A stretch of DNA of 11,841 bases. It comes from Akkermansia muciniphila. Lineage in GTDB: Bacteria > Verrucomicrobiota > Verrucomicrobiia > Verrucomicrobiales > V1-33. Below are positions 1-7,219 of this stretch, piece by piece (position 1 is the stretch's first letter; the number at the start of each line of letters is the position of its first letter). The stretch is taken from the NCBI GenBank assembly GCA_943331195.2, contig CALQKQ020000061.1:1-11841 (forward strand), read 5' to 3'. A program made the position numbers and the translations under genes. A model generated the notes under the pieces. That model did not search any database and was not told the origin of the DNA. It saw nothing but the letters and a program-made list of their open reading frames with translations.

Positions 1-1882
1 CGAAGCCCCCCGAGGCCAGACGGCCCCCGGCTTCAGACAACCCGGCGGGGCCATCGCCCAGCGGCGGCAAGACATCGACGTGAACCTGAGCCATTTTCAG
101 ATCTGTGGGGCCGAACAACAATCTCGGCCGCAGGGGGAATGCCGCCCGCACGCTGCTGCTGCCCAGTCCGGGGCGGCGGTAGGCATACATCGTGGCGTCA
201 TAGTCCGGAGTACGCAAACCACTGCCGTCGGTTAGGTCGTAGGTTTCCTGCACCCCGAGCCGAAACCACGATCCACTCGGGAGCGATCCACTCTGCGGCG
301 TCAGCACGGCCTCGCCTATGGCGGTGACGGCTTCGGGCTCCAAACTAGCCAGTTTTTCGCGCGGTGCCACCGATCCCGCAGCCGTAACCAGGCTTTCCAA
401 ATCCTGGGCCGCGCCTGGCGGCAGCACCTCGCCACGGACCGCCGCCAGGGGGGCTCCGGGCCCGCCATCGCGGACCAAAGCGGCTACGGTTCCACTTTCG
501 GAAAGGTCTAAAGACCATTCATCGCGCTGCGCGGCCTCGGCTGGCCCGACTGCCAACACCCGCCAAACTCGGGCGCTTTCATCGAAGCGCACCGCCGTAA
601 CGTTTTCATCCGCAGCCACCGCGTCCGCCAGCCGCAGCCGGGCCACGCCGGGGAGAGTCGGTGTTTCTGGCAAATCGATGTGAAAGGCGGCCAAGGGACT
701 CCACCCAAAAGGAAGCGGAAACGGCAGCGTTTGCGGACCCAGCCCCGTGAGCCGAACCTGGCCTGGTTGGGTAAAAGCACCCGCTGGGAACACCAGACTC
801 ACCGTTTTGCCACTATCTGTTAGCTTGGTCGCTTCCAGCACCGAGACCTCCGCCGGCTCGCCCTCCCGCGCTAACCACGGGCTCGGCATCAGCGCGATCG
901 CCCCGTCCGCTAGCGCCGCCACCCGCTCCACGGGTCGGTAACCGGGGGCGGAAAAAGTCCAGCGATAGTCCCCTGCCGTCAGGCCCAGCGAAGCGAATCC
1001 TTCCTCCCCAGCGGCAAAGTCGCGGGAGCCGAGCGGCCCAATTTCCCTAATTTGAACACCGGCCAGTGGATGCCCCGTGCCATCCACGGCCCGGGTGTGC
1101 GCCAAGGCAAAGTGGCCCGTCGGGGCCACCAGGACCGTGACTTCCCGCACCACCACCCCGCCGCGCCCGTCGCTAACGGTAAGGGTGACCTGCGGCGCGC
1201 CAGCGCTGTCAAAAGCCTTCGCGGCCGCCGCCCCCGACGCGACGGCCCCCGCCCCAAAGTCCCACGAAAAAGTCAGGGGATCCCCATCCACATCCGTGGC
1301 CGCCCCCGCAAAGGAAATATCCGAACCCATCCGCCCCGCATACGGCCCGCCCACATTGACCACGGGATCGTGGTTGATCCGGCCCGCCAGCGCCACTTCA
1401 TAGCGCACGTTGAGGGTGCGGGCCCGGGAAAAGCTCAAGGGCAGGCGCAGGACCGCACCCGGCTCCCAGCCTTGCGGCCCCAATGTCCCGCTCAGATCAA
1501 AAAAAGGCTGCTGCCAGGGCTCCTCCGCAAAACCTCCCTGGGCTCCCAGCACCGTCACTCCCTTGCGGACCTCTGCGCCGGCAGCGTTCTTAAAAGAGAC
1601 GATCGCATGCAGCGGTCCATCAATGCGCCGACCACTCACATTGGTGAATTCCAAATCCACCGACGAAGTGAGGATCCCACCCGCCCGCTGCAGCGCCGAG
1701 CGTTCCCCCGCCGCACTCACTTTGACAGTGCCCGCATCAAGCCGCACGGCGGCATCCTCAGCCCAAAGCGACCGCGCGCCCGCCACCACAAACCCCAGCA
1801 ACACTAACGGCCAGATGACCACCGAAACCAAGCCCCGGCGCACGCAGAACCTATTCTGAAAACGGGAAGTTAACAAATTCAT
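1..1882 (-). CDS. Large secreted PKD-domain protein, 3' end outside window
   Basis: The frame is open for 627 codons from ATG 1882 to the left edge with no stop, so the gene is partial. The start is well fixed: an in-frame TAA lies at 1909-1907 and this ATG is the first start codon after it. Residues 1-41 look like a long Sec signal peptide (RRGLVSVVIWPLVLLGFVVAG, cleavage likely after SLWA). Residues about 172-253 form a PKD domain (NVGGPYAG, ATDVDGDPLTFSWDFG, LTVSDGRGG). Residues about 255-333 resemble a carboxypeptidase-regulatory-like fold (GHPLAGVQI, GDYRWTFSAPGYRPVER). Residues 358-410 contain a VFPAGAF...PFGWSPLAAF stretch that I associate, from memory, with the N-terminal parts of large RHS/YD-repeat surface proteins. 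The visible portion has no catalytic motif. The product is probably extracellular and adhesive or structural; whether RHS repeats follow cannot be seen. The start overlaps the PEP-CTERM gene's stop, so the two are probably co-translated. Confidence 0.88.
   Translation of the reverse strand, partial: MNLLTSRFQNRFCVRRGLVSVVIWPLVLLGFVVAGARSLWAEDAAVRLDAGTVKVSAAGERSALQRAGGILTSSVDLEFTNVSGRRIDGPLHAIVSFKNAAGAEVRKGVTVLGAQGGFAEEPWQQPFFDLSGTLGPQGWEPGAVLRLPLSFSRARTLNVRYEVALAGRINHDPVVNVGGPYAGRMGSDISFAGAATDVDGDPLTFSWDFGAGAVASGAAAAKAFDSAGAPQVTLTVSDGRGGVVVREVTVLVAPTGHFALAHTRAVDGTGHPLAGVQIREIGPLGSRDFAAGEEGFASLGLTAGDYRWTFSAPGYRPVERVAALADGAIALMPSPWLAREGEPAEVSVLEATKLTDSGKTVSLVFPAGAFTQPGQVRLTGLGPQTLPFPLPFGWSPLAAFHIDLPETPTLPGVARLRLADAVAADENVTAVRFDESARVWRVLAVGPAEAAQRDEWSLDLSESGTVAALVRDGGPGAPLAAVRGEVLPPGAAQDLESLVTAAGSVAPREKLASLEPEAVTAIGEAVLTPQSGSLPSGSWFRLGVQETYDLTDGSGLRTPDYDATMYAYRRPGLGSSSVRAAFPLRPRLLFGPTDLKMAQVHVDVLPPLGDGPAGLSEAGGRLASGGF
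1879..1882 (-). promoter_or_regulatory. ATGA stop/start overlap (translational coupling)
   Basis: On the minus strand the TGA of the PEP-CTERM gene (1881-1879) overlaps the ATG of the PKD-protein gene (1882-1880). There is no Shine-Dalgarno-like sequence before this ATG (upstream reads CCCCGTTTTCTCTTTGCT). Initiation therefore probably depends on ribosomes terminating on the upstream gene. The overlap is read directly; coupling is inferred from how ATGA junctions generally behave. Confidence 0.75.
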
Positions 1883-2601
1883 AGCAAAGAGAAAACGGGG
1901 AAAAGCTTACACCGCGCCACCCCAAGTCCACCAGCCCTCCGCTGGCGCCGCAGACCCACCGCAACCAGCACCGCCCCAAGCGCCCCCAGAGGAGCAGGCT
2001 CCGGAATGGTGACCGCTTCCAGCACCACGTTGTCCACCGCCGCCACCGAATCGCCCGCCACCCCATTCCCATCAATGAACTCAAAGGCCACCGTGACAAA
2101 GGCCGCCACCGGCAGGCTCAGGCGATAGTGCACCCAGCCGCCGCCTTTGGCACTCGCGGACACCTCCATGTCGCCATACAAGGTCGGCGACCCCCGAAAA
2201 TCCGCATCCAGCACCCCAGAAGCCACGTCAAACATCCCCCCCAAAAAATCACCCCCAAAAGGCATCTCCCCCGCAAAGGTTGACGCAAACAGCGCATCCG
2301 GAGTCGCCCCCGCAGGCACGAGCGGGGACAGCGCATTCAAAAAATCAAAACTCAGCTGCAACGCTATCGTCGTCGCCACGGGCATCGCCGCCGTTTGAAA
2401 CAACGCCGCCCATTCCCCGCCCTGATCAGAAAAAACCGCCGCCTCCCCCGTGTTGAAGACCACGCCCTCGCTCGCCCACGACGTGGCCCCCCCCGCAAAG
2501 CCGCTGTTCATCAACAAGTTAGCCCCCTGCAGCGGCAATGCGACCGACCACAAAGCGGCAACGCTAAGCCATCGCCGCAGAAATGAGAATGGATATAACA
2601 T
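1879..2601 (-). CDS. PEP-CTERM sorted surface protein, jelly-roll-like domain
   Basis: This is a 240-residue protein with a Sec signal peptide at 1-27 (FLRRWLSVAALWSVALPLQG, cut near QGA/N). A single extracellular domain at about 28-196 starts NLLMNSGFAGGATSW and ends AAVDNVVLEAV. This start and end pattern is seen in CBM-like jelly-roll modules of PEP-CTERM proteins. A PEP-CTERM tail follows: IPEP at 199-202, a hydrophobic stretch at about 204-217, and an Arg-rich cluster RRQRR at 218-222. In the known family this tail is recognised and processed by a membrane exosortase and directs the protein to the envelope or exopolysaccharide matrix. Oddly, 18 residues follow the Arg cluster, including Cys231; most PEP-CTERM proteins stop within a few residues. 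That extension reaches the ATGA overlap with the next gene. There is no clear ribosome-binding site. M1 gives an intact signal peptide, and the next Met (31) lies beyond it. The ligand is unknown. Confidence 0.9.
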   Translation of the reverse strand: MLYPFSFLRRWLSVAALWSVALPLQGANLLMNSGFAGGATSWASEGVVFNTGEAAVFSDQGGEWAALFQTAAMPVATTIALQLSFDFLNALSPLVPAGATPDALFASTFAGEMPFGGDFLGGMFDVASGVLDADFRGSPTLYGDMEVSASAKGGGWVHYRLSLPVAAFVTVAFEFIDGNGVAGDSVAAVDNVVLEAVTIPEPAPLGALGAVLVAVGLRRQRRAGGLGVARCKLFPVFSLL

Positions 2602-2616
2602 GGACGGCAGCTATCA

Positions 2617-2632
2617 GGCAATTTTCGGCCCA
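2617..2632 (-). promoter_or_regulatory. Candidate sigma-54 (-24/-12) promoter of PEP-CTERM gene
   Basis: On the minus strand this reads TGGGCCGAAAATTGCC. Against the RpoN consensus TGGCACGNNNNTTGCW it keeps the essential GG and GC at the required spacing, plus C6, G7 and TTGC; three positions differ. Some exosortase systems use the PrsK/PrsR pair with RpoN to drive PEP-CTERM genes, so the location is sensible. Against it, transcription would start about 5 nt before ATG 2601, giving an almost leaderless mRNA. It is only a candidate. Confidence 0.27.
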
Positions 2633-2665
2633 TTCGACAAGAAAATTCTCTTTTTAGTGAAAATT
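2620..2665. repeat. Three GAAAATT heptamers in AT-rich intergenic patch
   Basis: GAAAATT occurs at 2641-2647 and 2659-2665 on the plus strand. It occurs inverted (AATTTTC) at 2620-2626, inside the candidate -24/-12 element. The inverted pair 2620-2626/2641-2647 has a 14-bp spacer, and the direct pair is offset by 18 bp. The patch is conspicuously AT-rich within GC-rich sequence. It could be an operator or activator site, or simply promoter-type composition. A related GAAAATTC also occurs inside a coding region (about 6919-6926), so the word is not unique to promoters. Confidence 0.4.
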
Positions 2666-2704
2666 TTATCGCAGGCCCTATCCTGCCCCCTGGTAAATCA
2701 GGCC

Positions 2705-2723
2705 TCGCGGCTAGAGGCCGCGA
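2705..2723. other. GC-rich hairpin between the 1404-aa and PEP-CTERM genes
   Basis: TCGCGGC / loop TAGAG / GCCGCGA forms a perfect 7-bp stem. It lies about 90 bp after the stop of the upstream gene (stop ends at 2811) and about 100 bp before ATG 2601. No U-tract follows on the minus strand, so it is not a standard intrinsic terminator. It could be mRNA-end protection, an attenuation structure, or chance in GC-rich DNA. Confidence 0.3.
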
Positions 2724-2810
2724 CTCCCTGCCCATCAAAGCACCCCGCCCCCCTTTGGGGCCAACCTCAGGGCAACCTGCCGCGACAAAGGCAGCCCCGG
2801 CGGCACCCCC

Positions 2811-5800
2811 TCAAGGCACCAGCATCCCCGGAGCCACTCCCTCCGCTGCCGACCCTATCCAAAGACGCCAATAAAGCGCCCCCTCGGCCGCCCCTAGACG
2901 AAACCTAGCCTTCCCATAATGACCATCAGGACTCGGTGGACCTGGGCTCAGCCACGCCACTTCCCCCTCGCTCGGACTGCGCCACTGCCCCAAATCCCGC
3001 GACACCTGCAGCCGCATCACCACCGAGGCCGCCCTCGCCCCCAGCGGCCGCCAAAACGAAAAAACCATGGGCTCCGCAGCCTCCGGCAGGTCAATTAAGC
3101 TGCCCTGCGCCACCCGAGGATCTCCCCCTAGCGCAAATTCAGCCAGTGTGTTCCAGCCGTCCGCATCTCGATCCTCCACAAGCAAACCCTCGCTCAGAAC
3201 CTCCCCTGGCAGTTTATCCTCCACCCAATCCAGCGGCAACAACGGGGTATAAGTCACCCGCAACACGATCTCCTTCGCCACCGGCGCGGCACCTGCCGTC
3301 GTCGCCACCAGCCGCAACTCGTTCTCCCCAACCGCTAGGGAAACGCTCGTCTGCCAGCGACCCAGCGCATCCACCCCCCCGGCGGAAAGGCCATTAACCG
3401 TCACGGAACCAATCCCCTGAGCCGAAAAAGCCTGGCCGCTCAGGGCCAACTGCGCACGACGCACCACCGCAGGCGGCAGCGGCCCATCGACCAAGAAATC
3501 AATATCATAGGGAGCTTGCCCAGGCACCAGATCCGAGCGCACCAGCAGCAAGCGCCCCGCTTCCCCATTGGGAAAGAAGGGATACTCGGGCCCCTGCAAA
3601 ATCGCAAAGCCATCCGCCCCCCAACGCAGCGCCTTGCGCGAAACCAATCCGCTCGCCGGCAGGGCAAATTTGCGCAGCGGGGCCAGATGGGTGGTATCAA
3701 AACTAGTGAGCGCATTCCCCAACACCACATAAGCGCGCTGCCGCGACATCTCCAACGCCGGAAGCCCCGCGTTGGTATTCATCCCCGGCACCATCCCCCG
3801 AAGACTAAGGTCCCGCCCATCAATGAGATAGCCATTGGAACTGAGCGCAAAACCCTCCGAACTCACAAAATCCACCCCATAAGCCCCAAAACCCTGCCGC
3901 TGCCCCTCCTCCGCAGCTCCGCTCGCCTTGAGGCGCAGCCGGGTGAACTCAAAACCACTCGTGTAGTCGTCATAGGTAAACAGCACGTCCGCCGAAGGCC
4001 CCCGCTCAATCCGGCTACCGTCATACACCCCCGTGTGAGCCGACCGCGCCACCGCGCCATCCATGATATAGATCCCATAGTACGATAGAGCCACCGCAAA
4101 GGAGTTAGGCTGGCCCTCCAGCGCCACCAGGTCCGTCGCCAGCGGCAGCGAGGTGTATGGAGTGGATGGCAAGTTGATCGCCTCCGCGATCGCGAAAGTG
4201 GCGAGATCAATCCGCAATACTTGTGAGGCCTCCCCCAACGCTACATAAAGATACTCGCCCCCGTCCGTGATCGCCATCGCCCCCAAACTTTGTCCAATCG
4301 ACAAACGCCGCACTACCCGCCCACTGCGGGCGTCGATTTCCAATACCCGATTCACCGTGGATGCCTCCCCCTCTTTCTTCATCGCCACATAAACCAAAGG
4401 AAGACTGGGGTGAACCACCACATCCAGGGCATTCAAGGGAATCACGTGAGCCGTATTAGGACGGTCTTCGAAAAGCACCGAAACTGGCAGCTCCGCCCCA
4501 TCATTAGAAATGTCAGGGTCTATCGAGTCCGTCAGCAAACTCGCCACCAGCACTTGCGGACCAAGCACCCCGCTGCGCGCGCTAAACTTGACTCGCCCGC
4601 TCGCCCCTGGCGCTAGGTCGCCAAACCGCACCGTCAAGGTGTTGCCGCTTAGGGTCGTGCTGGCCTCCCCCGCCTGTATCCCACTCAGCGAAAACGCGGC
4701 TGGCACCACCAGCATCGCCCGCACCGCCCGCGCCGGATTCGGCCCCGCATTGCGCACCACCAAAGCGAATTCCCGCGGCTGGTTTTCCCACAGCGTACCG
4801 TCGGTTTCCGCAAAAGCCACCGCCACATCGGCGGCCGGCCCCGTCGGGGCCACGTCCGGGTGCTTCAGCAACACCACCGCCCCACTGGCCAGCCGCAGCG
4901 CCACGCCCATGTCGCCCCACCGCTTGATCTGCGATATCGCGCCCATCCCCGGCGGCAGCGCCACCCGACTCACCAACTGCAGCGAAGCCGCATCGAAAAC
5001 AAACAGCCCCTGGCTCGCCTCCGCAGCATAAAACCGCCGCGCCGCCGCATCCGCCTCCACCGCCCACGTCGCCACCCCCGCCGGAAGCGCCAGCCGCCCC
5101 CGTCCCAGCAAGGTCTGCCCATCGGCGACCACCCCATTGCTCCCAATCACCAAATCCCCCGAGGCCTCCAGGGTGACCCCAAACGCCGCAAACGGCGACT
5201 GCGCCGAACGCTGCAAGGTCACGCCCCCTTCCCTAGCTAATAATGTACCGAAATCAAATCCGGTATCATTGCCGTTAAAACCATAAATGACCCCCGGCCG
5301 CCCCGAGCGCGCCAGCGAACCATAATTCAAAGTCGTTTGACCCGCGACCAAGCCCCCATGGCGGTACAAAGCCGCCGTGTTATAAGTGCTTCCCGTGGCT
5401 TGCTGAGCCACCATCACGCCCTCCGGCATCCCCGGAACGCATTCCACGTCCACCGGAAAAAAGCTATAGCTGTTCCACGGAAACCCGCTCCCTGACAACA
5501 CAAAGCTGCGCACCACGGCTCGAGTGGCCAGGTTATATTGTACCATCTGCCCACTCGACCACAGCCCCACATACGCGAAGGCCCCGTCGTCCGTCACCGC
5601 CAGTCCCCGCGGATCGCTCCCGATAAAAGCGCTCGGAGTCTGCGCCCCCGTCGCCGGATCCACCGCCACCAAGGTATTGGCCAAGCCCGCCCCCGCCCCC
5701 GGGCCTGAAGTATAGAGCAGCCGCTGCCGCAGCCTATCAACCTCCATCGCCGCAGCCTTAGCCTCCAGCATCCGGTAGGGCCGGACTTCCCCGCTCCGCA

Positions 5801-7025
5801 CCGTCAGTCCGCCGCTGCTCAAGCGCAGCCGCAGCCCCTCCATGCTGTCAGGCACGAGCACCTCTACCTGGGCCTCTCCAGCTCGAAAACTCCCCGGCAA
5901 CACCGCACCCAAAGCCTCGCCACTGGACGCCTTTTCCCAAACCGCCTCCAGCGCCTCACCATAGCTGAGCAAGGCGACCCCATCCACGTTGCGCGCCTGC
6001 ACCGAAACCGAGGCCGCCGATCCCATCGCCGCCCACTCCGGCAGGCCGCTCAGCCCGAACTGCGCCAGCGTCGCATCCAGCACCGAAATCTCCACCTGCC
6101 CCCTAGCGAAATCGAGCGCTTCCGCCGCGACCACCGCCACCCGAACCCCCGTCGCCAGGGGATCGTTCGTCGGCGTCAGGGCAAAACCCACTTCCATCGC
6201 CCCCGCTGGAATCGTCACCGTCGCCGGAACCCCCAGCGCCGCGCCCCCCTTGCTTGAGAGGCTCACCACGAGCGGAACCTCTAAAGTGCCGGGAATGCGC
6301 ACCTTGCCGCTGAGCCCCACCGCATCCTCAAAAACCACCCCGGGAACGTCCACCGCCAAAATCCGGAGATCATCGTTGGCCACCACCACCGACGCCTCCG
6401 CCCGCTCCCCCCAAGCAGCCATCAAGGCCTGCACCGACACGGCAAAATCCTCATTGATCCGCGTGTCCTGCGTCGCCGAAAAACGGAACCCATAACGCGT
6501 GAATCCCGCCGGAATGGTCACCTCCGCAGGCAAGGACAAACCGCCAGCCGCTGTCAGACTCACCACCACCGGGTACCCCGCCGCTTGGCTCAAGCTCAGC
6601 TCGCCCAAACCCGCCCCACCCTCTTTGATCCCCGCCGGAAGCTGCAAGCCGAGCTTCGCCACATCGTCATCGCGGATCAAGGTAACAAACAACGCTGACT
6701 GATAGCCCGCCGCCGAGGCCCGCAACACCGACTGCCGCGGCCCCTGAATCACCTTGTCGTCCTCAATCAAAAACAACAAATACCCCCGCTTCAGGCCCGC
6801 CGGAATCGTGATTTGCTGCGAAGCAGGCGTCAACATGCTCGCCGTCACCGTAACCACCGTATCCGTGCTCGCCGGACTCGGCAAATCCACCCCCAGCGCC
6901 AGCGCCCCCTCCCCTTCGGAAAATTCATACGGAGCCGAAAGCCGCAGCGCCGGAACAGCTTGCGCCAGCAGATCGCCAGTCCAAACCAAACTGACCGCAA
7001 CCAAGAAGAGAAAAAAAGAGTTCAT
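2811..7025 (-). CDS. Secreted multidomain Calx-beta / double beta-propeller protein
   Basis: ATG 7025 is preferred because it begins a hydrophobic signal peptide (MNSFFLFLVAVSLVWTG, cut near AQA23) and gives 1404 residues. In-frame ATGs at 7139 and 7085 would add 38 or 20 residues; the latter adds basic residues and cannot be excluded. The domain order is three Calx-beta-like repeats (25-118, 122-218, 220-317, each with a TIPAG turn), a linker, beta-propeller 1 (about 420-725), a DUF11-like domain (about 732-850, VRNAGPNPARAV and FGDLAPGASG), and propeller 2 (about 860-1165). An Ig-like domain follows (about 1185-1258, GENELRLVAT), then an Asp-rich motif DRDADGWNTLAEFALGGDP (1285-1303), and a C-terminal beta domain (about 1318-1392, VSRDLGQW). 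The propellers resemble the YncE/quinoprotein-like type. No enzyme active site or PEP-CTERM/Por-type tail is visible. A role in adhesion, binding or matrix is inferred. It lies 194 bp after the preceding gene, with no obvious terminator between them. Confidence 0.85.
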   Translation of the reverse strand: MNSFFLFLVAVSLVWTGDLLAQAVPALRLSAPYEFSEGEGALALGVDLPSPASTDTVVTVTASMLTPASQQITIPAGLKRGYLLFLIEDDKVIQGPRQSVLRASAAGYQSALFVTLIRDDDVAKLGLQLPAGIKEGGAGLGELSLSQAAGYPVVVSLTAAGGLSLPAEVTIPAGFTRYGFRFSATQDTRINEDFAVSVQALMAAWGERAEASVVVANDDLRILAVDVPGVVFEDAVGLSGKVRIPGTLEVPLVVSLSSKGGAALGVPATVTIPAGAMEVGFALTPTNDPLATGVRVAVVAAEALDFARGQVEISVLDATLAQFGLSGLPEWAAMGSAASVSVQARNVDGVALLSYGEALEAVWEKASSGEALGAVLPGSFRAGEAQVEVLVPDSMEGLRLRLSSGGLTVRSGEVRPYRMLEAKAAAMEVDRLRQRLLYTSGPGAGAGLANTLVAVDPATGAQTPSAFIGSDPRGLAVTDDGAFAYVGLWSSGQMVQYNLATRAVVRSFVLSGSGFPWNSYSFFPVDVECVPGMPEGVMVAQQATGSTYNTAALYRHGGLVAGQTTLNYGSLARSGRPGVIYGFNGNDTGFDFGTLLAREGGVTLQRSAQSPFAAFGVTLEASGDLVIGSNGVVADGQTLLGRGRLALPAGVATWAVEADAAARRFYAAEASQGLFVFDAASLQLVSRVALPPGMGAISQIKRWGDMGVALRLASGAVVLLKHPDVAPTGPAADVAVAFAETDGTLWENQPREFALVVRNAGPNPARAVRAMLVVPAAFSLSGIQAGEASTTLSGNTLTVRFGDLAPGASGRVKFSARSGVLGPQVLVASLLTDSIDPDISNDGAELPVSVLFEDRPNTAHVIPLNALDVVVHPSLPLVYVAMKKEGEASTVNRVLEIDARSGRVVRRLSIGQSLGAMAITDGGEYLYVALGEASQVLRIDLATFAIAEAINLPSTPYTSLPLATDLVALEGQPNSFAVALSYYGIYIMDGAVARSAHTGVYDGSRIERGPSADVLFTYDDYTSGFEFTRLRLKASGAAEEGQRQGFGAYGVDFVSSEGFALSSNGYLIDGRDLSLRGMVPGMNTNAGLPALEMSRQRAYVVLGNALTSFDTTHLAPLRKFALPASGLVSRKALRWGADGFAILQGPEYPFFPNGEAGRLLLVRSDLVPGQAPYDIDFLVDGPLPPAVVRRAQLALSGQAFSAQGIGSVTVNGLSAGGVDALGRWQTSVSLAVGENELRLVATTAGAAPVAKEIVLRVTYTPLLPLDWVEDKLPGEVLSEGLLVEDRDADGWNTLAEFALGGDPRVAQGSLIDLPEAAEPMVFSFWRPLGARAASVVMRLQVSRDLGQWRSPSEGEVAWLSPGPPSPDGHYGKARFRLGAAEGALYWRLWIGSAAEGVAPGMLVP
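3531..5768 (-). repeat. Protein-level duplication of a beta-propeller module
   Basis: Copy 1 spans about 4851-5768 (residues 420-725) and copy 2 about 3531-4448 (residues 860-1165). Matching landmarks appear in the same order. These are IGSDPRGLAVTDDGAFAYV with IGQSLGAMAITDGGEYLYV, FGVTLEASGDLVIGSNG with YGVDFVSSEGFALSSNG, QIKRWGDMGVAL with KALRWGADGFAI, and LLKHPDVAPTGP with LLVRSDLVPGQAP. Each copy is followed by an Ig-like domain. The duplication is old, since only short identities remain. Confidence 0.7.
6072..6953 (-). repeat. Three tandem Calx-beta-like repeats (about 97-101 aa period)
   Basis: IPAG turns sit at residues 74-77, 171-174 and 272-275, spaced 97 and 101 residues. Each is preceded by (V/Q)TIP-type sequence, and a Y/F-F strand and an acidic turn follow (LFLIEDDK, RFSATQDT, ALTPTNDP). 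Repeats close with LIRDDD, VANDD and LDA. Calx-beta modules usually bind Ca2+ through acidic loops; repeat 3 has fewer acidic residues at its end. Confidence 0.65.
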
Positions 7026-7219
7026 GGACGAGAAGACTTCAAGCCTACACCACGGTCTTGGCTTCACCAGAATAATCCCCGCCATCTCGCCGCCAGCGAA
7101 ATACCCGGCAAGAATCCGCCCAGATCTCCCAGTCAGCATGAACCATCAGCTTAGCCGCCTGTGCAATGATGTCGGCCAACCCCTCCCCGCTCGCCCGTGG
7201 AAAGTCCGCCCCAGCCGAC

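Noticed and set aside
1052..1807. 251-codon plus-strand open frame
   Set aside because: It lies antisense within the PKD-protein gene. Its product is rich in Arg, His and Pro, typical of a GC-rich shadow frame, with no domain or signal.
1851..2099. 82-codon minus-strand frame overlapping the PEP-CTERM tail
   Set aside because: It is in a different frame from both real genes, has no signal or motif, and is Trp/Arg-rich like other shadows.
4582..5067. 161-codon minus-strand Gly-rich frame
   Set aside because: Alternate frame within the 1404-aa gene at the propeller 1 end; composition is Gly/Ala-biased and the overlapping frame has clear domains.
7162..7178. TGGCCGACATCATTGCA on the minus strand as a sigma-54 promoter for the 1404-aa gene
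   Set aside because: The GG and GC elements are one base too far apart, and sigma-54 is strict about this spacing.
7026..7219. Search for an intrinsic terminator between the fusion gene and the 1404-aa gene
   Set aside because: Only weak pairings (AAGCC/GGCTT near 7041-7065) were found, with no stem followed by a U-tract on the minus strand.
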